The notes under the pieces were generated by a model. It was not told the DNA's origin. It was given only the letters and a program-made list of their open reading frames with translations, and searched no databases. Shown piece after piece: positions 8,146 to 16,870 of a stretch of 64,000 nucleotides of DNA. A program made the translations under genes and the position numbers. Each line of letters begins with the position of its first letter. Position 1 is the stretch's first letter. This DNA comes from Promicromonospora umidemergens (GTDB lineage Bacteria; Actinomycetota; Actinomycetes; Actinomycetales; Cellulomonadaceae), in assembly GCF_024171995.1 (NCBI RefSeq), contig NZ_JAMTCT010000015.1:62001-126000 (forward strand). Reading direction: 5' to 3'.

Positions 8146-8892
8146 CTACTTGATGACGCGGCCGCCGTCGGCGACGATGACCTGCCCGGTGATGAAGCTG
8201 GCCTTGTCGCCAGCGAGGAACGCGATGACCTCCGCGATCTCGGCCGGCTTGGCCGGGCGGGTGATCGCCGCCTGGTCGCGGAGCTTCTGGAACGCCTCTT
8301 CACCGCCCATCTCGGTGATGACGGCCTCCGTATCGATGGAGCCCGGTGCGACGGAGTTCACGCGGACGTTGTGCTCGGCGAACTCGGCCGCCCAGCCACG
8401 CGTGTACCCGTCGATCGCGGCCTTCTGCGCCCCGTACGTCGCCATGCCCGGCATGGCGAGCATCGACGCGATCGAGGACACGCTGATGATGCTGCCCCAC
8501 TTCCGCTCGATCATGCCGGGCACGAGCCCCGCCACGAGCTGGAAGGGTGCCTGGATGTTCGTCTCCCACGACTCCGCGTTGCGCTCCACGGTCTGCGTCA
8601 GCACCGGTCCCAGTGAATCGCGATAGCTGGCGGCATTGTTGACGAGGACGTCCACGCTGCCGACGGCATCGATCAGCTTCGCGACGCTCTTCCGGTCACC
8701 CAGGTCCACCAGCGCGAAGCGGACATCGCCAAAGGCAGCAAGATCGCTCGCGACCTGTTCGCCGCGCTCGGCATTGCGGCCGGTGATGATCACCGACGCG
8801 CCCTCCTCGGCGAGCTTGTGCGCTGTCGCCGCACCGATACCGCTGGGAGCCCCTGCTCCGGTGACCAGCGCAACCTTGTTCTCAAGCGACAT
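8146..8892 (-). CDS. SDR-family NAD(P)-dependent oxidoreductase
   Basis: 248 aa. The classical short-chain dehydrogenase motifs are present: a nucleotide-binding 'TGAGAPSGIG' (one residue longer than the usual TGxxxGIG), 'DVLVNNAAS', the catalytic Ser in 'ISVSSIA' with Tyr and Lys in 'TYGAQKAAIDG', and 'NSVAPGSIDTE'. The start is the ATG of MSLENKVALVTG; the upstream extension is unlike protein. It is the last gene of a minus-strand group with an LLM oxidoreductase and an HxlR regulator, which suggests a redox or electrophile-detoxification task. The substrate is unknown. A TGTAGC palindrome lies about 42 bp upstream. Confidence 0.88.
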   Translation of the reverse strand: MSLENKVALVTGAGAPSGIGAATAHKLAEEGASVIITGRNAERGEQVASDLAAFGDVRFALVDLGDRKSVAKLIDAVGSVDVLVNNAASYRDSLGPVLTQTVERNAESWETNIQAPFQLVAGLVPGMIERKWGSIISVSSIASMLAMPGMATYGAQKAAIDGYTRGWAAEFAEHNVRVNSVAPGSIDTEAVITEMGGEEAFQKLRDQAAITRPAKPAEIAEVIAFLAGDKASFITGQVIVADGGRVIK

Positions 8893-8933
8893 GACTCTCC
8901 CATCTCGGCGCAGTCTTGCCGCGCCTCTCAAGA

Positions 8934-8950
8934 TGTAGCTGTCCGCTACA
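8934..8950. promoter_or_regulatory. Palindromic operator candidate upstream of the SDR gene
   Basis: A perfect inverted repeat TGTAGC-N5-GCTACA, 42 bp before the SDR start. The size and symmetry fit a TetR-type operator. No TetR gene is visible in the window. Confidence 0.5.
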
Positions 8951-9093
8951 GCAATAGATCGTTGTGAGCACCCCAGACCCACGGTGGCGCGCTCAGGAAA
9001 CCGTGAAGGCGCATGCGCGCCAGATTCACGGCGTGGACCGCGGACGAATATCAGGCCAGGCTCGGCATCGGCAGGGACACCGGGCGGCATTCG

Positions 9094-9444
9094 TCAGGAT
9101 CTGACGGGCTGGCTAGCGAGCTCCCCGATCCGGTCCATGTTGGCGTATCCCCATTCGCACAACGGGCGCAGCGTCTCGGCGAGACTCGAGCCGAACGGCG
9201 TCAGCGAGTACTCGACGTGCGGGGGAAGCTCCTGGAAGTCCTTGCGGACCAGGATGTCGGCTGACTCAAGGTCTTTGAGCGCGCCGATCAGAACTTTCTC
9301 CGTCACACCGTCGACGAGGCGGCGCAGCTGGCCGAACCGCTGCGGACCATGCGCGGCGAGCTGCCACAGCACCAGAGACTTCCACCTGCCGCCGACGATG
9401 GACAGGGCGGCGTCCAAGCCGGAGTAAAACCCGCGCTCACTCAT
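9094..9444 (-). CDS. HxlR-family transcriptional regulator
   Basis: 116 aa, a normal HxlR length. The characteristic pattern is 'ALSIVGGRWKSLVLWQLA', then 'RFGQLRRLVDGVTEKVLIGALKDLE' as recognition helix, then 'VEYSLTPFGSSLAETLRPLCEWG' as wing and dimer helix. The ATG at 9444 is preferred because GGAAAGG lies upstream. HxlR proteins often sense electrophiles or redox state and control nearby oxidoreductases. The gene lies between an LLM enzyme and an SDR on the same strand. A GTAC(C/T)TAC inverted repeat upstream of the LLM gene is a plausible target. Confidence 0.9.
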   Translation of the reverse strand: MSERGFYSGLDAALSIVGGRWKSLVLWQLAAHGPQRFGQLRRLVDGVTEKVLIGALKDLESADILVRKDFQELPPHVEYSLTPFGSSLAETLRPLCEWGYANMDRIGELASQPVRS

Positions 9445-9530
9445 CTGCAGACACCTTTCCATCGGTCAATCGCTGTTGCCCTCGCTGCCCGAGGTATTCG
9501 GGACTCAGGCCTCGGGCCTGGTGCCCGCGG

Positions 9531-10382
9531 TCAGCGGCCCCGCCACGCGAGCATCTTCTCCAGCTCGGAGAAGTTGTACCCGTTCTCGTCCGGGTGGATC
9601 TCAGTGGTGAACAGAGTGACGCCCTCGGCGACGAAGGCTTCAGAGGTGGCTTCGTCGGTCCAGTCGATTCCCCGCTCGATGGTCGCCTCGTCGCGTCCGG
9701 CCTTGTCCGCGAGGCCCTTGAGCAATTCGTTCTTGCGACGAAACTCCTCGATGGGCTCGAAGCTGTGCCAGATGTCAGCATGACGCGCCACGATCGGCAA
9801 GGTGCGGCGCTCACCACCACCGCCTATCAGGATCGGGATGTCGCGCACCGGGGCCGGAGTCAGCTCCTGCAGCCGGTTCTTGATGCGCACGAGGCTTTCC
9901 TCGAAGTGGTCGAAGCGCGACTTGGTCGTGCCGAAGTCGTACTGATAGACGTCGAAGTCCTTCTGGTACCATCCGGTGCCCAGACCGAGGATGAGGCGAC
10001 CCCCGCTGATGTGGTCGACCGTGCGCGCCATGTCGGCAAGCAGGTCGGGGTTGCGGAAGGCGACAGCTGTCACCAGGAGCCCGATCTCGGCCCTGCTCGT
10101 GCTCTCGCCCCATGCCGCCAGAGCGGTCCAGCCTTCGAAGTTGTTGACGTCTGCCTGCACGTCGTGCAGCTGCGGGATGCCGTCGACGATGTCAACGGCG
10201 GGCTTGTGGAAGTGGTCGTAGCCAAAGATCGCATCGACGCCCAGCTCCTCGGCGTGCTGCACCGCTCGGCGCCAGGTCGCATAGTCCGGCGTGCCGCCGG
10301 GCCACAGCTGAACTCCGATGCGAACGCGGTGGGGCTGGCTCGCGGCGGCCTCGATGTCGGTGGTGCTGGACGTGCCGGGCAT
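9531..10382 (-). CDS. LLM-class flavin-dependent oxidoreductase
   Basis: 283 aa. The start is the ATG of MPGTSSTTD, with GGAAGG about 8 bp upstream. The luciferase-like TIM barrel is recognisable from 'RIGVQLWPGG', 'GVDAIFGYDHF', 'EIGLLVTAVAFRNPDLLADMARTVDHISGGRLILGLGTGW' and 'DIPILIGGGGERRTLPIVARHADIWH'. These are F420- or FMN-dependent oxidoreductases; the TIGR03560-like pattern favours F420. It is the first gene of the LLM-HxlR-SDR set and is preceded by a strong palindrome. The substrate is unknown. Confidence 0.9.
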   Translation of the reverse strand: MPGTSSTTDIEAAASQPHRVRIGVQLWPGGTPDYATWRRAVQHAEELGVDAIFGYDHFHKPAVDIVDGIPQLHDVQADVNNFEGWTALAAWGESTSRAEIGLLVTAVAFRNPDLLADMARTVDHISGGRLILGLGTGWYQKDFDVYQYDFGTTKSRFDHFEESLVRIKNRLQELTPAPVRDIPILIGGGGERRTLPIVARHADIWHSFEPIEEFRRKNELLKGLADKAGRDEATIERGIDWTDEATSEAFVAEGVTLFTTEIHPDENGYNFSELEKMLAWRGR

Positions 10383-10520
10383 GAATGTGCCTTCCGATTG
10401 TTCGCTTGATTGCCTCCGCGACACCGGGTCTCGTGCACCCAGACGTGGAACGGGGCTTGACGACCAGGCCTGGTCGCCTGCGCCAAGACCGAGTCAACTG
10501 CCGCTGCTTCCCACGGACAA

Positions 10521-10542
10521 GTACCTACTTTTTTGTAAGTAC
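10521..10542. promoter_or_regulatory. Operator-like palindrome upstream of the LLM-HxlR-SDR genes
   Basis: The halves are GTACCTAC and GTAAGTAC separated by six T. They are inverted copies with one mismatch in eight. The site lies 138 bp before the LLM start and 128 bp before the excisionase gene. HxlR proteins bind TAC/GTA-type inverted repeats, so autoregulation of the operon by the local HxlR protein is the simplest reading. Confidence 0.55.
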
Positions 10543-10670
10543 CCCCCGGCGCGGGTGGCTCAGGGACCACAAACCGGGTGCCAGTCAGTGCGATTGCGAT
10601 TCCTCGCGCCTCGTCGCCGGAGGTCGCTGCACACCTACGGCATAGAGCCGAACTCCCGAAAGGAGCCCTC

Positions 10671-10883
10671 ATGCCGCACACCAGCCCACCACCCGCCCAT
10701 CCCACCCGCCTGGTCCCGCTAGCCGACGCCGCCGAGCACCTCCACGTGTCCGTCAAGACGCTGCGTCGCCGAATCGCAGACGGCACCATCGCGGGCTACC
10801 GAGTAGGCAGGCTCATCCGGGTCGACCTCGATGAACTGACACAGAGCCTTGTTGTCGCGATCCCATCAGCGCGTTCCATGTGA
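10671..10883 (+). CDS. Excisionase-like helix-turn-helix protein
   Basis: 70 aa. The start ATG has a strong AAAGGAG site. Residues about 15-60 are a MerR/excisionase-type domain: 'VPLADAAEHLHVSVKTLRRRIADGTIAGYRVGRLIRV'. Small proteins of this kind act as recombination directionality factors or as regulators of integrative elements. It converges on the tyrosine integrase gene 83 bp away, which supports a role in excision. Note the short length and the absence of any other domain. Confidence 0.8.
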   Translation: MPHTSPPPAHPTRLVPLADAAEHLHVSVKTLRRRIADGTIAGYRVGRLIRVDLDELTQSLVVAIPSARSM

Positions 10884-10966
10884 AACCCAGGACCGGTCGC
10901 GGCAGCGCGCACCTTGCGACCACAGCAGCTGGACCTCCTCGCGAGGGAGGTCCAGCCACTCGAGCA

Positions 10967-12271
10967 TCAAGCAGCCCTGTCCCTCTCGGCCTTTGCACGC
11001 TCCAGCTCCAGCCGGATCTCCTCCCCCGCCGTCACACTCATCCGCGCAGCGAGCTCGATATCCCGGGCCATCGTCGCCTTCTGATACCGCAGCACCACAG
11101 TCACGTCGGAGTGCCCGCCACGCCGCATAAGCTCGGCCAGGGTCGCTCCCTCCTGTGCAATCCGGGTCAGCCCCGTGTGCCTCAGGTCGTGGAACCGGTA
11201 GCCGTCCGGAAGTCCCGTCACCGCGCCCCGAGCGGCCGCCCAGATGCCGTTCCATCGCGACGCCGACAGGTACTGGTTACCCCCCACACCCGGCACCACC
11301 GGCGACGTCCGTGCTCGCCCCACGTGCTGGTCGAGGTGCTCGCGCAGCCGCTCGATCATGAGCGGCGGGACCGACATCGACCGGAGGCCGCTGTCCGACT
11401 TCGGAGCCGTGAGCTTGCCCGTACTCCCGTTCTTCTGCCGCCGAACGTACAGCGTCGCCGCCGTCCGGTCGCTGTTCCAAACGATGTCGTGCCGCTGCAG
11501 CCCCAGCACCTCCCCGCGCCGCAGCTGGCACCACGCCGCGAACAGCACGGCGATCCGCCAGGGCTCCGGCACGGCCACGTAGAGCGCGTCGACCTGGGTA
11601 GGCGTGGCGACGTCGTCCTCGGGTGTGTGGGCGTCGTCGTGCCGTACGGACTTCCGGGTCGGCGTCGGCACGTCCGGCATCTTCGCGAGCAGCCCGTCAC
11701 GCACCGCCGCCCTAAGAATCATCTTCAGCACGTCAACGGCGTCACCAGCGATCCCGTTGTGTGGGGCGTCCTCCTTGAGCACCGAGGGCATGGCGACGAG
11801 CTTGATCACGAGCGCCCGCACCCGCTCAGTGGAGATCTCCCGGACCTTCACGTCCCCGAGCGGAACCATGAGGTAGTTGCGCACCCGCCCTCGGTACGCA
11901 ATCACGGTGCCTGGCCGGCGGAGCTTGCCGCCTTTGCCAGGCTCCGTCGCGATGCGCTCCAGCCACCGCTCGGCGTACTCGCGGAAGGTCACGTCCCGCG
12001 CGGCTGCGGCCCCAGCGGCGGCCCGCCGCCGTCGCACGGCCTCGCCGGGCGGGAGCCACTCTCCTCGACTGATTGCCGAGTGCACCCCATTGAGCCACTC
12101 GCGAGCGTCACCCTTGGTGAGGAACGTCAGCGGCTTGTCGTCCGCGGTCCGCGCCGAGTAGACCTTTTCGTCCGGACCCACATATCGTGCCTGCCAGCGC
12201 TTCGAGGGCAGCTTGCGCAGCCTGCCCCATGCCTCTCGCTTTTGCGGCCGTACCTCGGTTTTCGTGCCCAT
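10967..12271 (-). CDS. Tyrosine recombinase / integrase
   Basis: 434 aa. The start ATG (MGTKTEVRPQK) has GGAAGGA upstream. The N-terminal AP2-like arm-binding region ('WQARYVGPDEKVYSARTADD') is followed by a SAM-like core-binding domain ('TFREYAERWLERI...') and the catalytic domain. The catalytic residues are visible: Arg in 'CQLRRGEVLGLQ', His-x-x-Arg in 'FHDLRHTGLT', His/Gly in 'RRGGHSDVTVVLRYQ' and the Tyr nucleophile there. It is intact. It lies at the junction between accessory genes on the left and lpd on the right, so it probably inserted the island. I do not see a tRNA or an obvious att duplication next to it. Confidence 0.93.
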   Translation of the reverse strand: MGTKTEVRPQKREAWGRLRKLPSKRWQARYVGPDEKVYSARTADDKPLTFLTKGDAREWLNGVHSAISRGEWLPPGEAVRRRRAAAGAAAARDVTFREYAERWLERIATEPGKGGKLRRPGTVIAYRGRVRNYLMVPLGDVKVREISTERVRALVIKLVAMPSVLKEDAPHNGIAGDAVDVLKMILRAAVRDGLLAKMPDVPTPTRKSVRHDDAHTPEDDVATPTQVDALYVAVPEPWRIAVLFAAWCQLRRGEVLGLQRHDIVWNSDRTAATLYVRRQKNGSTGKLTAPKSDSGLRSMSVPPLMIERLREHLDQHVGRARTSPVVPGVGGNQYLSASRWNGIWAAARGAVTGLPDGYRFHDLRHTGLTRIAQEGATLAELMRRGGHSDVTVVLRYQKATMARDIELAARMSVTAGEEIRLELERAKAERDRAA

Positions 12272-12376
12272 CGTCGGTTCCTTCCTGGTCGTGTCGGCGT
12301 GCCTCCTGCGTGCCTCTCGGGGAGGCAATTCGGGGCTCCTCACGTCCATAGGTGTCCACGACACCCCGGGACGCGA

Positions 12377-12416
12377 AGAGGCCCGGATCCGCGGAATTCC
12401 GCGGATCCGGGCCTCT
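12377..12416 (-). terminator. Perfect 40-bp palindrome, probable lpd terminator
   Basis: The sequence is a perfect inverted repeat centred at 12396/12397 with no loop bases (GCGGAATTCCGC at the centre). It lies 38 bp beyond the lpd stop and between lpd and the integrase start. It lacks a T-tract, which is common in high-GC genomes. It could also mark the island boundary. Confidence 0.65.
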
Positions 12417-12453
12417 GACCAGGCCGACCGCACAAGGGCGGCCGAGCGACCAA

Positions 12454-13857
12454 CTAGAAGTTGATCATGTGCCCAGCAATACCGTGCACCGTCTCCTGCA
12501 CAGACTCCGACAGCGTCGGGTGCGTGTGCACGTTGCGTGCCACCTCGTCGGCCGTGAGGTCCCACTTCTGCGCGAGCGTGAGCTCGGGCAGCAGCTCGGA
12601 GACGTCCGGGCCGATCATGTGGGCGCCCAGAATCTCGTTGTACTTGGCGTCGGCGACGAGCTTGACGAAGCCCGTGGTGTCGCCGAGGCCGTGCGCCTTG
12701 CCGTTCGCCATCGTCGGGAAGTTCGACACCTTGACGTCATAGCCCTCGTCGCGGGCCTGCTGCTCCGTGAGGCCGAAGGACGCGACCTGCGGCGAGCAGA
12801 ACGTGGCACGCGGCATCATGCGGTAGTCGCCGAGGGGCTGGGTCTCGGCCCCTGCGATGGTCTCGGCGGCGACGACGCCCTGCGCCTCAGCGACGTGCGC
12901 CAGCATCAGCTTGGCGGTGACGTCACCGATGGAGTAGATGTGCGGCACGTTGGTCCGCATGACGTCGTCGATGGCGATGGCGCCACGCTCGGTGAGCTGC
13001 ACGCCGGTGTTCTCGAGACCGAACCCGCTGACGTTGGGCGCGAAGCCGACGGCCATGAGGACCTTGTCGACCACGAGCTCGCCCGGCTTGTCGTCCTTGA
13101 CGCCCTTGTAGGAGACGGTGACCGACGAGCCGTCGTCCTTGACGGTCTGGACCGCGGTCGAGGTCAGGAGCTTGACGCCCAGCTTCTTGTACTGCTTGGC
13201 GATCTCCTTGGAGACGTCAGCGTCCTCGTTCGGCAGCGCACGGTCGAGGAACTCGATGATCGTGACGTCCACGCCGTAGTTCTTCAGGACGTAGCCGAAC
13301 TCCATGCCGATGGCGCCGGCGCCGACGATGGCGATCGACTTGGGCAGCTCCCGCGTGAGGATCTGCTCCTCGTAGGTCACCACGTTCGAGGACAGCTCGA
13401 CGCCGGGCAGCAGGCGCACCTCGGAGCCGGTGGCGATGATCGCGTTGTCGAAGGTGACCGTCTCGGTGCCGCCCTTGTTGAGCGCCACCTCGATGGTGTT
13501 CGCGTCGCGGAACGTGCCGCGGCCGTCGAGCTCGGTGATCTTGTTCTTCTTCATCAGGAAGTGGACGCCCTTGACGCGGCCGCCGGCCACGTCGCGCGAG
13601 CGGTCGAACGCCTTGCCGAAGTCGAACGTGACGTCCCCGGTCATGCCGAAGAGGTCCTTCTGGTGGTTGAAGATGTGCGCCAGCTCAGCGTTGCGGAGCA
13701 AGGCCTTCGAGGGGATGCAGCCCACATTGAGGCAGACACCGCCCCAATATTTCTCCTCGATGATCGCAACGGACTTACCGAGCTGGGCAGCGCGGATAGC
13801 GGCGACGTAGCCGCCGGGGCCCGCACCGAGGAGTACGACGTCGTAGTGGGAAGCCAT
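12454..13857 (-). CDS. lpdA: Dihydrolipoyl dehydrogenase (E3)
   Basis: 467 aa. It re-oxidises dihydrolipoamide of 2-oxoacid dehydrogenase complexes using FAD and NAD+. The FAD site '[21 protein letters not shown]' starts at residue 7 and the redox disulfide is Cys42/Cys47 in '[16 protein letters not shown]'. The NAD site is '[14 protein letters not shown]', the second FAD motif 'IYSIGDVT', and the C-terminal His-Glu active-site pair lies in '[14 protein letters not shown]'. Length and motifs are complete. The gene is followed by rnhA upstream on the same strand. A lipoate ligase at 53.4-54.5 kb could serve the same complexes. Confidence 0.97.
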   Translation of the reverse strand: MASHYDVVLLGAGPGGYVAAIRAAQLGKSVAIIEEKYWGGVCLNVGCIPSKALLRNAELAHIFNHQKDLFGMTGDVTFDFGKAFDRSRDVAGGRVKGVHFLMKKNKITELDGRGTFRDANTIEVALNKGGTETVTFDNAIIATGSEVRLLPGVELSSNVVTYEEQILTRELPKSIAIVGAGAIGMEFGYVLKNYGVDVTIIEFLDRALPNEDADVSKEIAKQYKKLGVKLLTSTAVQTVKDDGSSVTVSYKGVKDDKPGELVVDKVLMAVGFAPNVSGFGLENTGVQLTERGAIAIDDVMRTNVPHIYSIGDVTAKLMLAHVAEAQGVVAAETIAGAETQPLGDYRMMPRATFCSPQVASFGLTEQQARDEGYDVKVSNFPTMANGKAHGLGDTTGFVKLVADAKYNEILGAHMIGPDVSELLPELTLAQKWDLTADEVARNVHTHPTLSESVQETVHGIAGHMINF

Positions 13858-13934
13858 GGGACAAGGGTATTAGTGCGCGCCAATCGCCGTGACGTGACTT
13901 CGGTCTCGTTCCCGCTACGACCCACGGCACGCCG

Positions 13935-14381
13935 TCAGCGCACGCTGTCGACGCCCTTGTTCGCCAGCACGTCCGCCGCCTCGTTGCCCGGGTCACCGGC
14001 GTGGCCCTTGACCCAGACCCAGCGCACCGTGTGCTGGGCGACCTCGGCGTCGAGCTCCTGCCACAGGTCGACGTTCTTGACCGGCTGCTTGCTAGCGGTC
14101 TTCCACCCGTTGCGCTTCCAGCCGACGATCCAGGTCTTCATACCGTTCATCACGTACGACGAGTCGACGTGGATGGTGACCTCGCTCGGCTGCTTGAGCG
14201 CCCGCAGCGCCTCGACCACAGCCTTGAGCTCCATGCGGTTGTTCGTGGTGAGCTTCTCCCCGCCGAACAGTTCCTTGGAGTGCTCCCCGGCCTTCAGGAG
14301 CGCACCCCAGCCGCCCAGCCCCGGGTTGCCCTTGCAGGCGCCGTCGGTCCACATCTCCACCACGGGTTGCGTCTGTGTCAC
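13935..14381 (-). CDS. rnhA: Ribonuclease HI
   Basis: 148 aa with a GTG start. It cleaves the RNA strand of RNA-DNA hybrids. The four acidic catalytic residues are visible: Asp13 in '[16 protein letters not shown]', Glu in '[11 protein letters not shown]', Asp in '[11 protein letters not shown]' and Asp in '[12 protein letters not shown]', with the conserved His in '[10 protein letters not shown]'. The length is that of single-domain bacterial RNase HI. No Cobalamin P-like C-terminal extension is present. Confidence 0.96.
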   Translation of the reverse strand: MTQTQPVVEMWTDGACKGNPGLGGWGALLKAGEHSKELFGGEKLTTNNRMELKAVVEALRALKQPSEVTIHVDSSYVMNGMKTWIVGWKRNGWKTASKQPVKNVDLWQELDAEVAQHTVRWVWVKGHAGDPGNEAADVLANKGVDSVR

Positions 14382-14399
14382 GGCGCAACCCTAGCTTCG

Positions 14400-15317
14400 T
14401 CAGCGCGGGTACTCGGCCCCGTTGAAGGTCACCCGCAGGGAGTACAGCGAGGTTCCCGCCGTGATGTAGAGGTGGTTGCGCTTGAACCCCCCGAAGGTGA
14501 GGTTCGCGACCGGCTCGGGCAGGAGCAGCTTGCCGATCAGGTCGCCGTCGGAAGCGAAGCAGTGCACGCCGTCCCAGGCCGCCGCCCAGATCCGGCCGGC
14601 GGTGTCGAGGCGCATCCCGTCGAAGCGGCCGGCGTCGCACGTGGCATGGATCGCCCCACCGGTCAGATGCCCGTCGTCCGTCACGTCGAAGACCCTGATG
14701 TGGCTCGGGTCCTGGCGGGTGTCCACCACGAACAACCGCTGCTCGTCGGGCGAGAACGCCAGGCCGTTGGGCCGGACGAAGTCGTCGGCGACGACGGTGA
14801 CCTCCCCGTCGACCGGATCCACGCGGAACACGTAGCAGGCGCCGTCGAGATCGGAGTCGCCCTTGTTGCCCTCGTAGTCGCCGGTGATCCCGTAGCTGGG
14901 GTCGGTGAACCAGACGGACCCGTCGGCCCGCACCACCACGTCGTTCGGGCTGTTGAGGCGCTCGCCGCGGTAGCTGTCCGCCAGGACCGTGAGCGAGCCG
15001 TCGTGCTCGGTGCGCGTCACCCGCCGGTTGCCCTGCTCGCAGGTGACGAGGCGCCCCTGGCGGTCGACGGTGTTCCCGTTGGCCTAGCCGGATCCGTGCC
15101 GCAGGACGCCGACGGCGCCCGTCGTCTCGTCGTAGCGCAGCAGCCGGTCGTTCGGGATGTCGCTGAAGACGAGGTACCGCCCGCCCGCGAAGTAGGCCGG
15201 TCCCTCGGTCTTCCTGGCCTCGGAGAAGTGGCGCTTGATGACGTAGTCGCCGTCACATCCGGTAAACCGCTCATCCAGCGCGACAAACTCGGCAGGAACC
15301 GTCTCAGATATAGACAC
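14400..15317 (-). pseudogene. SMP-30/gluconolactonase gene interrupted by one TAG
   Basis: The frame from a GTG at 15317 to the TGA at 14400 encodes an SMP-30/LRE family beta-propeller of about 305 residues, with 'EGPAYFAGGRYLVFSDI', 'PNDVVVRADGSVWFTDPSYGI', 'RPNGLAFSPDEQRLFVVD' and 'DGMRLDTAGRIWAAAWDG'. It is broken at 15084-15086 by an in-frame TAG just before 'ANGNTVDRQGRLVTC', where relatives usually have Tyr (TAC/TAT). Everything after the stop is well preserved, so the mutation may be recent or a sequencing error. A downstream ATG gives a 206-aa product that would lack the first blades. An ATG at 15359 is an alternative start. Confidence 0.8.
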
Positions 15318-15381
15318 GATTCGGAGATTAGACGAGAGGGCCGATTCTTGTACAGCCATCGTCATCGGTATAGTCCCTGCC

Positions 15382-15837
15382 ATGGATGACGTCGACCGGG
15401 AGCTCCTGAAGCTGCTGCAGCAGGACGCGACCACGCCGTACACAGCGCTGGGCAAGTCCGTGGGGCTTTCCGCCGGCGCGGCTCACGACCGGGTGCGCAA
15501 GCTCCGAGAACGCGGGGTGATCCGCCGGACGACCATCGAGATCGACCCCGACGCCGTCGGCCGTGGCGTGCTCGCCTTTGTCATGGTCGACGCGAACGCC
15601 TGGATGGGCGACCCGTCCACCCGCGACGCGCTGGCCCGGATCGCGGAGATCGAGGAGGCGCACATCGTCGCCGGAGCGGCCTCGGTACTCGTGAAGGTGC
15701 GCACGGCGTCCACCGAAGAGCTGCAGCAGGCACTGCGCCGGATCTTCGGCGTCGACGGCGTCACCGGCACCGACGCGATAGTGGTCCTGGAGACGTTCTT
15801 CGAGCGCCCCACCCACATCTCGCCCCACCCGATCTGA
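15382..15837 (+). CDS. Lrp/AsnC-family transcriptional regulator
   Basis: 151 aa. The N-terminal winged helix 'VDRELLKLLQQDATTPYTALGKSVGLSAGAAHDRVRKLRERGVI' is followed by an RAM/ASNC effector domain with 'VAGAASVLVKVRTAS' and 'TVVLETFFERP'-like strands. It is divergent from the broken SMP-30 gene (64 bp apart by GTG starts) and upstream of an LLM oxidoreductase. The divergent layout suggests that it once controlled the lactonase. The ligand is probably an amino acid or related acid, as for the family. Confidence 0.92.
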   Translation: MDDVDRELLKLLQQDATTPYTALGKSVGLSAGAAHDRVRKLRERGVIRRTTIEIDPDAVGRGVLAFVMVDANAWMGDPSTRDALARIAEIEEAHIVAGAASVLVKVRTASTEELQQALRRIFGVDGVTGTDAIVVLETFFERPTHISPHPI

Positions 15838-15908
15838 GGAGTGTCAGAGGCGCGGCGTAGCGTGATCCGTGACGTCGGAAAAGCACCTGGGCCACCCGGA
15901 GGAACGGT

Positions 15909-16790
15909 ATGAAGTTCGGATTCATCAGCAGCTTCGGCACGATCGACCAGCACGTCGCTCTGGCTCGCGAGAGCGAGGAGCATGGTTGGGACGGCTTCTT
16001 CACCTGGGACGCGATCAGCCTGGACGGTGAGTGGGCGATGCCTGTCTACGACCCGTTCGCCGTGCTCGCCGCCGCTGCCACGGTGACGGAGCGCATCACG
16101 CTCGGTGCGATGGTGTTCGCCGTACCACGGCACCGCCCGTGGGAGCTCGCGCAGCGTGCGCTCACGGTGGACCGCCTGTCCGGCGGTCGTCTGGTCCTGC
16201 CGGTGGGTGTCGGGGTGACCGACGACCGTGGCTTCACCTCTGCTCCGGGTCAGGCGATGGGTTTGAAGGAGCGGGCAGCGCTGCTGGACGAGACGCTGGC
16301 CTGGCTCGAGCAGTCCTGGTCCGGAGAGGGCTTCGAGTTCCAGGGGGAACACATCAGCACCGGCCCGTTCCGCTTTCCCGAGCAGCCGGTGAACGGCCGG
16401 ATCCCGGTGTGGCCGGTCGGCGTCTGGGACGCTGAGCGGCCGCCCGCCAAGAACCTGAAGCGCACGCTGCGCTGGGACGGGATCGTCCCGCAGCTGCGCG
16501 GCACGACGGACGATCTGACGACAGAGCACATCACCGGACTGGTCGACTGGCTCACGGCGCACCGGTCGGACGGGACCGAGGGGAACGGCACGGCGGACGC
16601 CCGGAGCGACCGTCCGTTCGAGGTCGTCCTGCAGGGCAAGCTCTCCCCCGACCCTGCCGAGGCCGCAGAGCAGGCCCGCGTCATGGCCGACGCGGGCGTC
16701 ACCTGGTGGATCGACTCGTGGTGGGACCCGGCCACCGTCACGCCGGAGCTGCTCCTGGAGAAGGTGCGCCAGGGCCCGCCGCCTATCTAG
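15909..16790 (+). CDS. LLM-class flavin-dependent oxidoreductase
   Basis: 293 aa. The start is preceded by GGAGGAAC. The luciferase-like barrel is indicated by 'MKFGFISSFGTI', 'GWDGFFTWDAIS', 'RITLGAMVFAVPRHRPWELAQRALTVDRLSGGRLVLPVGVGV' and 'RDARSDRPFEVVLQG'-like strands near the C-terminus. Many relatives are F420-dependent. It lies 71 bp downstream of the Lrp gene on the same strand and may share its control. It differs clearly from the LLM protein at 9.5 kb. The substrate is unknown. Confidence 0.88.
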   Translation: MKFGFISSFGTIDQHVALARESEEHGWDGFFTWDAISLDGEWAMPVYDPFAVLAAAATVTERITLGAMVFAVPRHRPWELAQRALTVDRLSGGRLVLPVGVGVTDDRGFTSAPGQAMGLKERAALLDETLAWLEQSWSGEGFEFQGEHISTGPFRFPEQPVNGRIPVWPVGVWDAERPPAKNLKRTLRWDGIVPQLRGTTDDLTTEHITGLVDWLTAHRSDGTEGNGTADARSDRPFEVVLQGKLSPDPAEAAEQARVMADAGVTWWIDSWWDPATVTPELLLEKVRQGPPPI

Positions 16791-16796
16791 AACGAC

Positions 16797-16842
16797 CGTT
16801 GGTCGAGCTTGTCGAGACCGGTCTCGACAAACTCGACCAACG
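16797..16842. terminator. 46-bp near-perfect palindrome between convergent genes
   Basis: The halves read CGTTGGTCGAGCTTGTCGAG and its inverted copy with one mismatched pair, centred on ACCGGT. It lies between the LLM gene and leuD, which converge, and could terminate both. The TTGGTCGAGCTTGTCGAG half is, from memory, a dispersed palindromic repeat in Micrococcales and so may be REP-like. Confidence 0.7.
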
Positions 16843-16870
16843 AAGGTTCGGCCGGTGAACGACTGCCCGG

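Noticed and set aside
7722-8303. 193-codon minus-strand frame spanning the SDR/hydrolase junction
   Set aside because: It is Arg/Ser-rich and out of frame with both the SDR and hydrolase sequences.
10383-10670. Possible gene in the 288-bp space upstream of the LLM gene
   Set aside because: Frames there are short and low complexity; I see only the palindrome and the upstream region of the excisionase gene.
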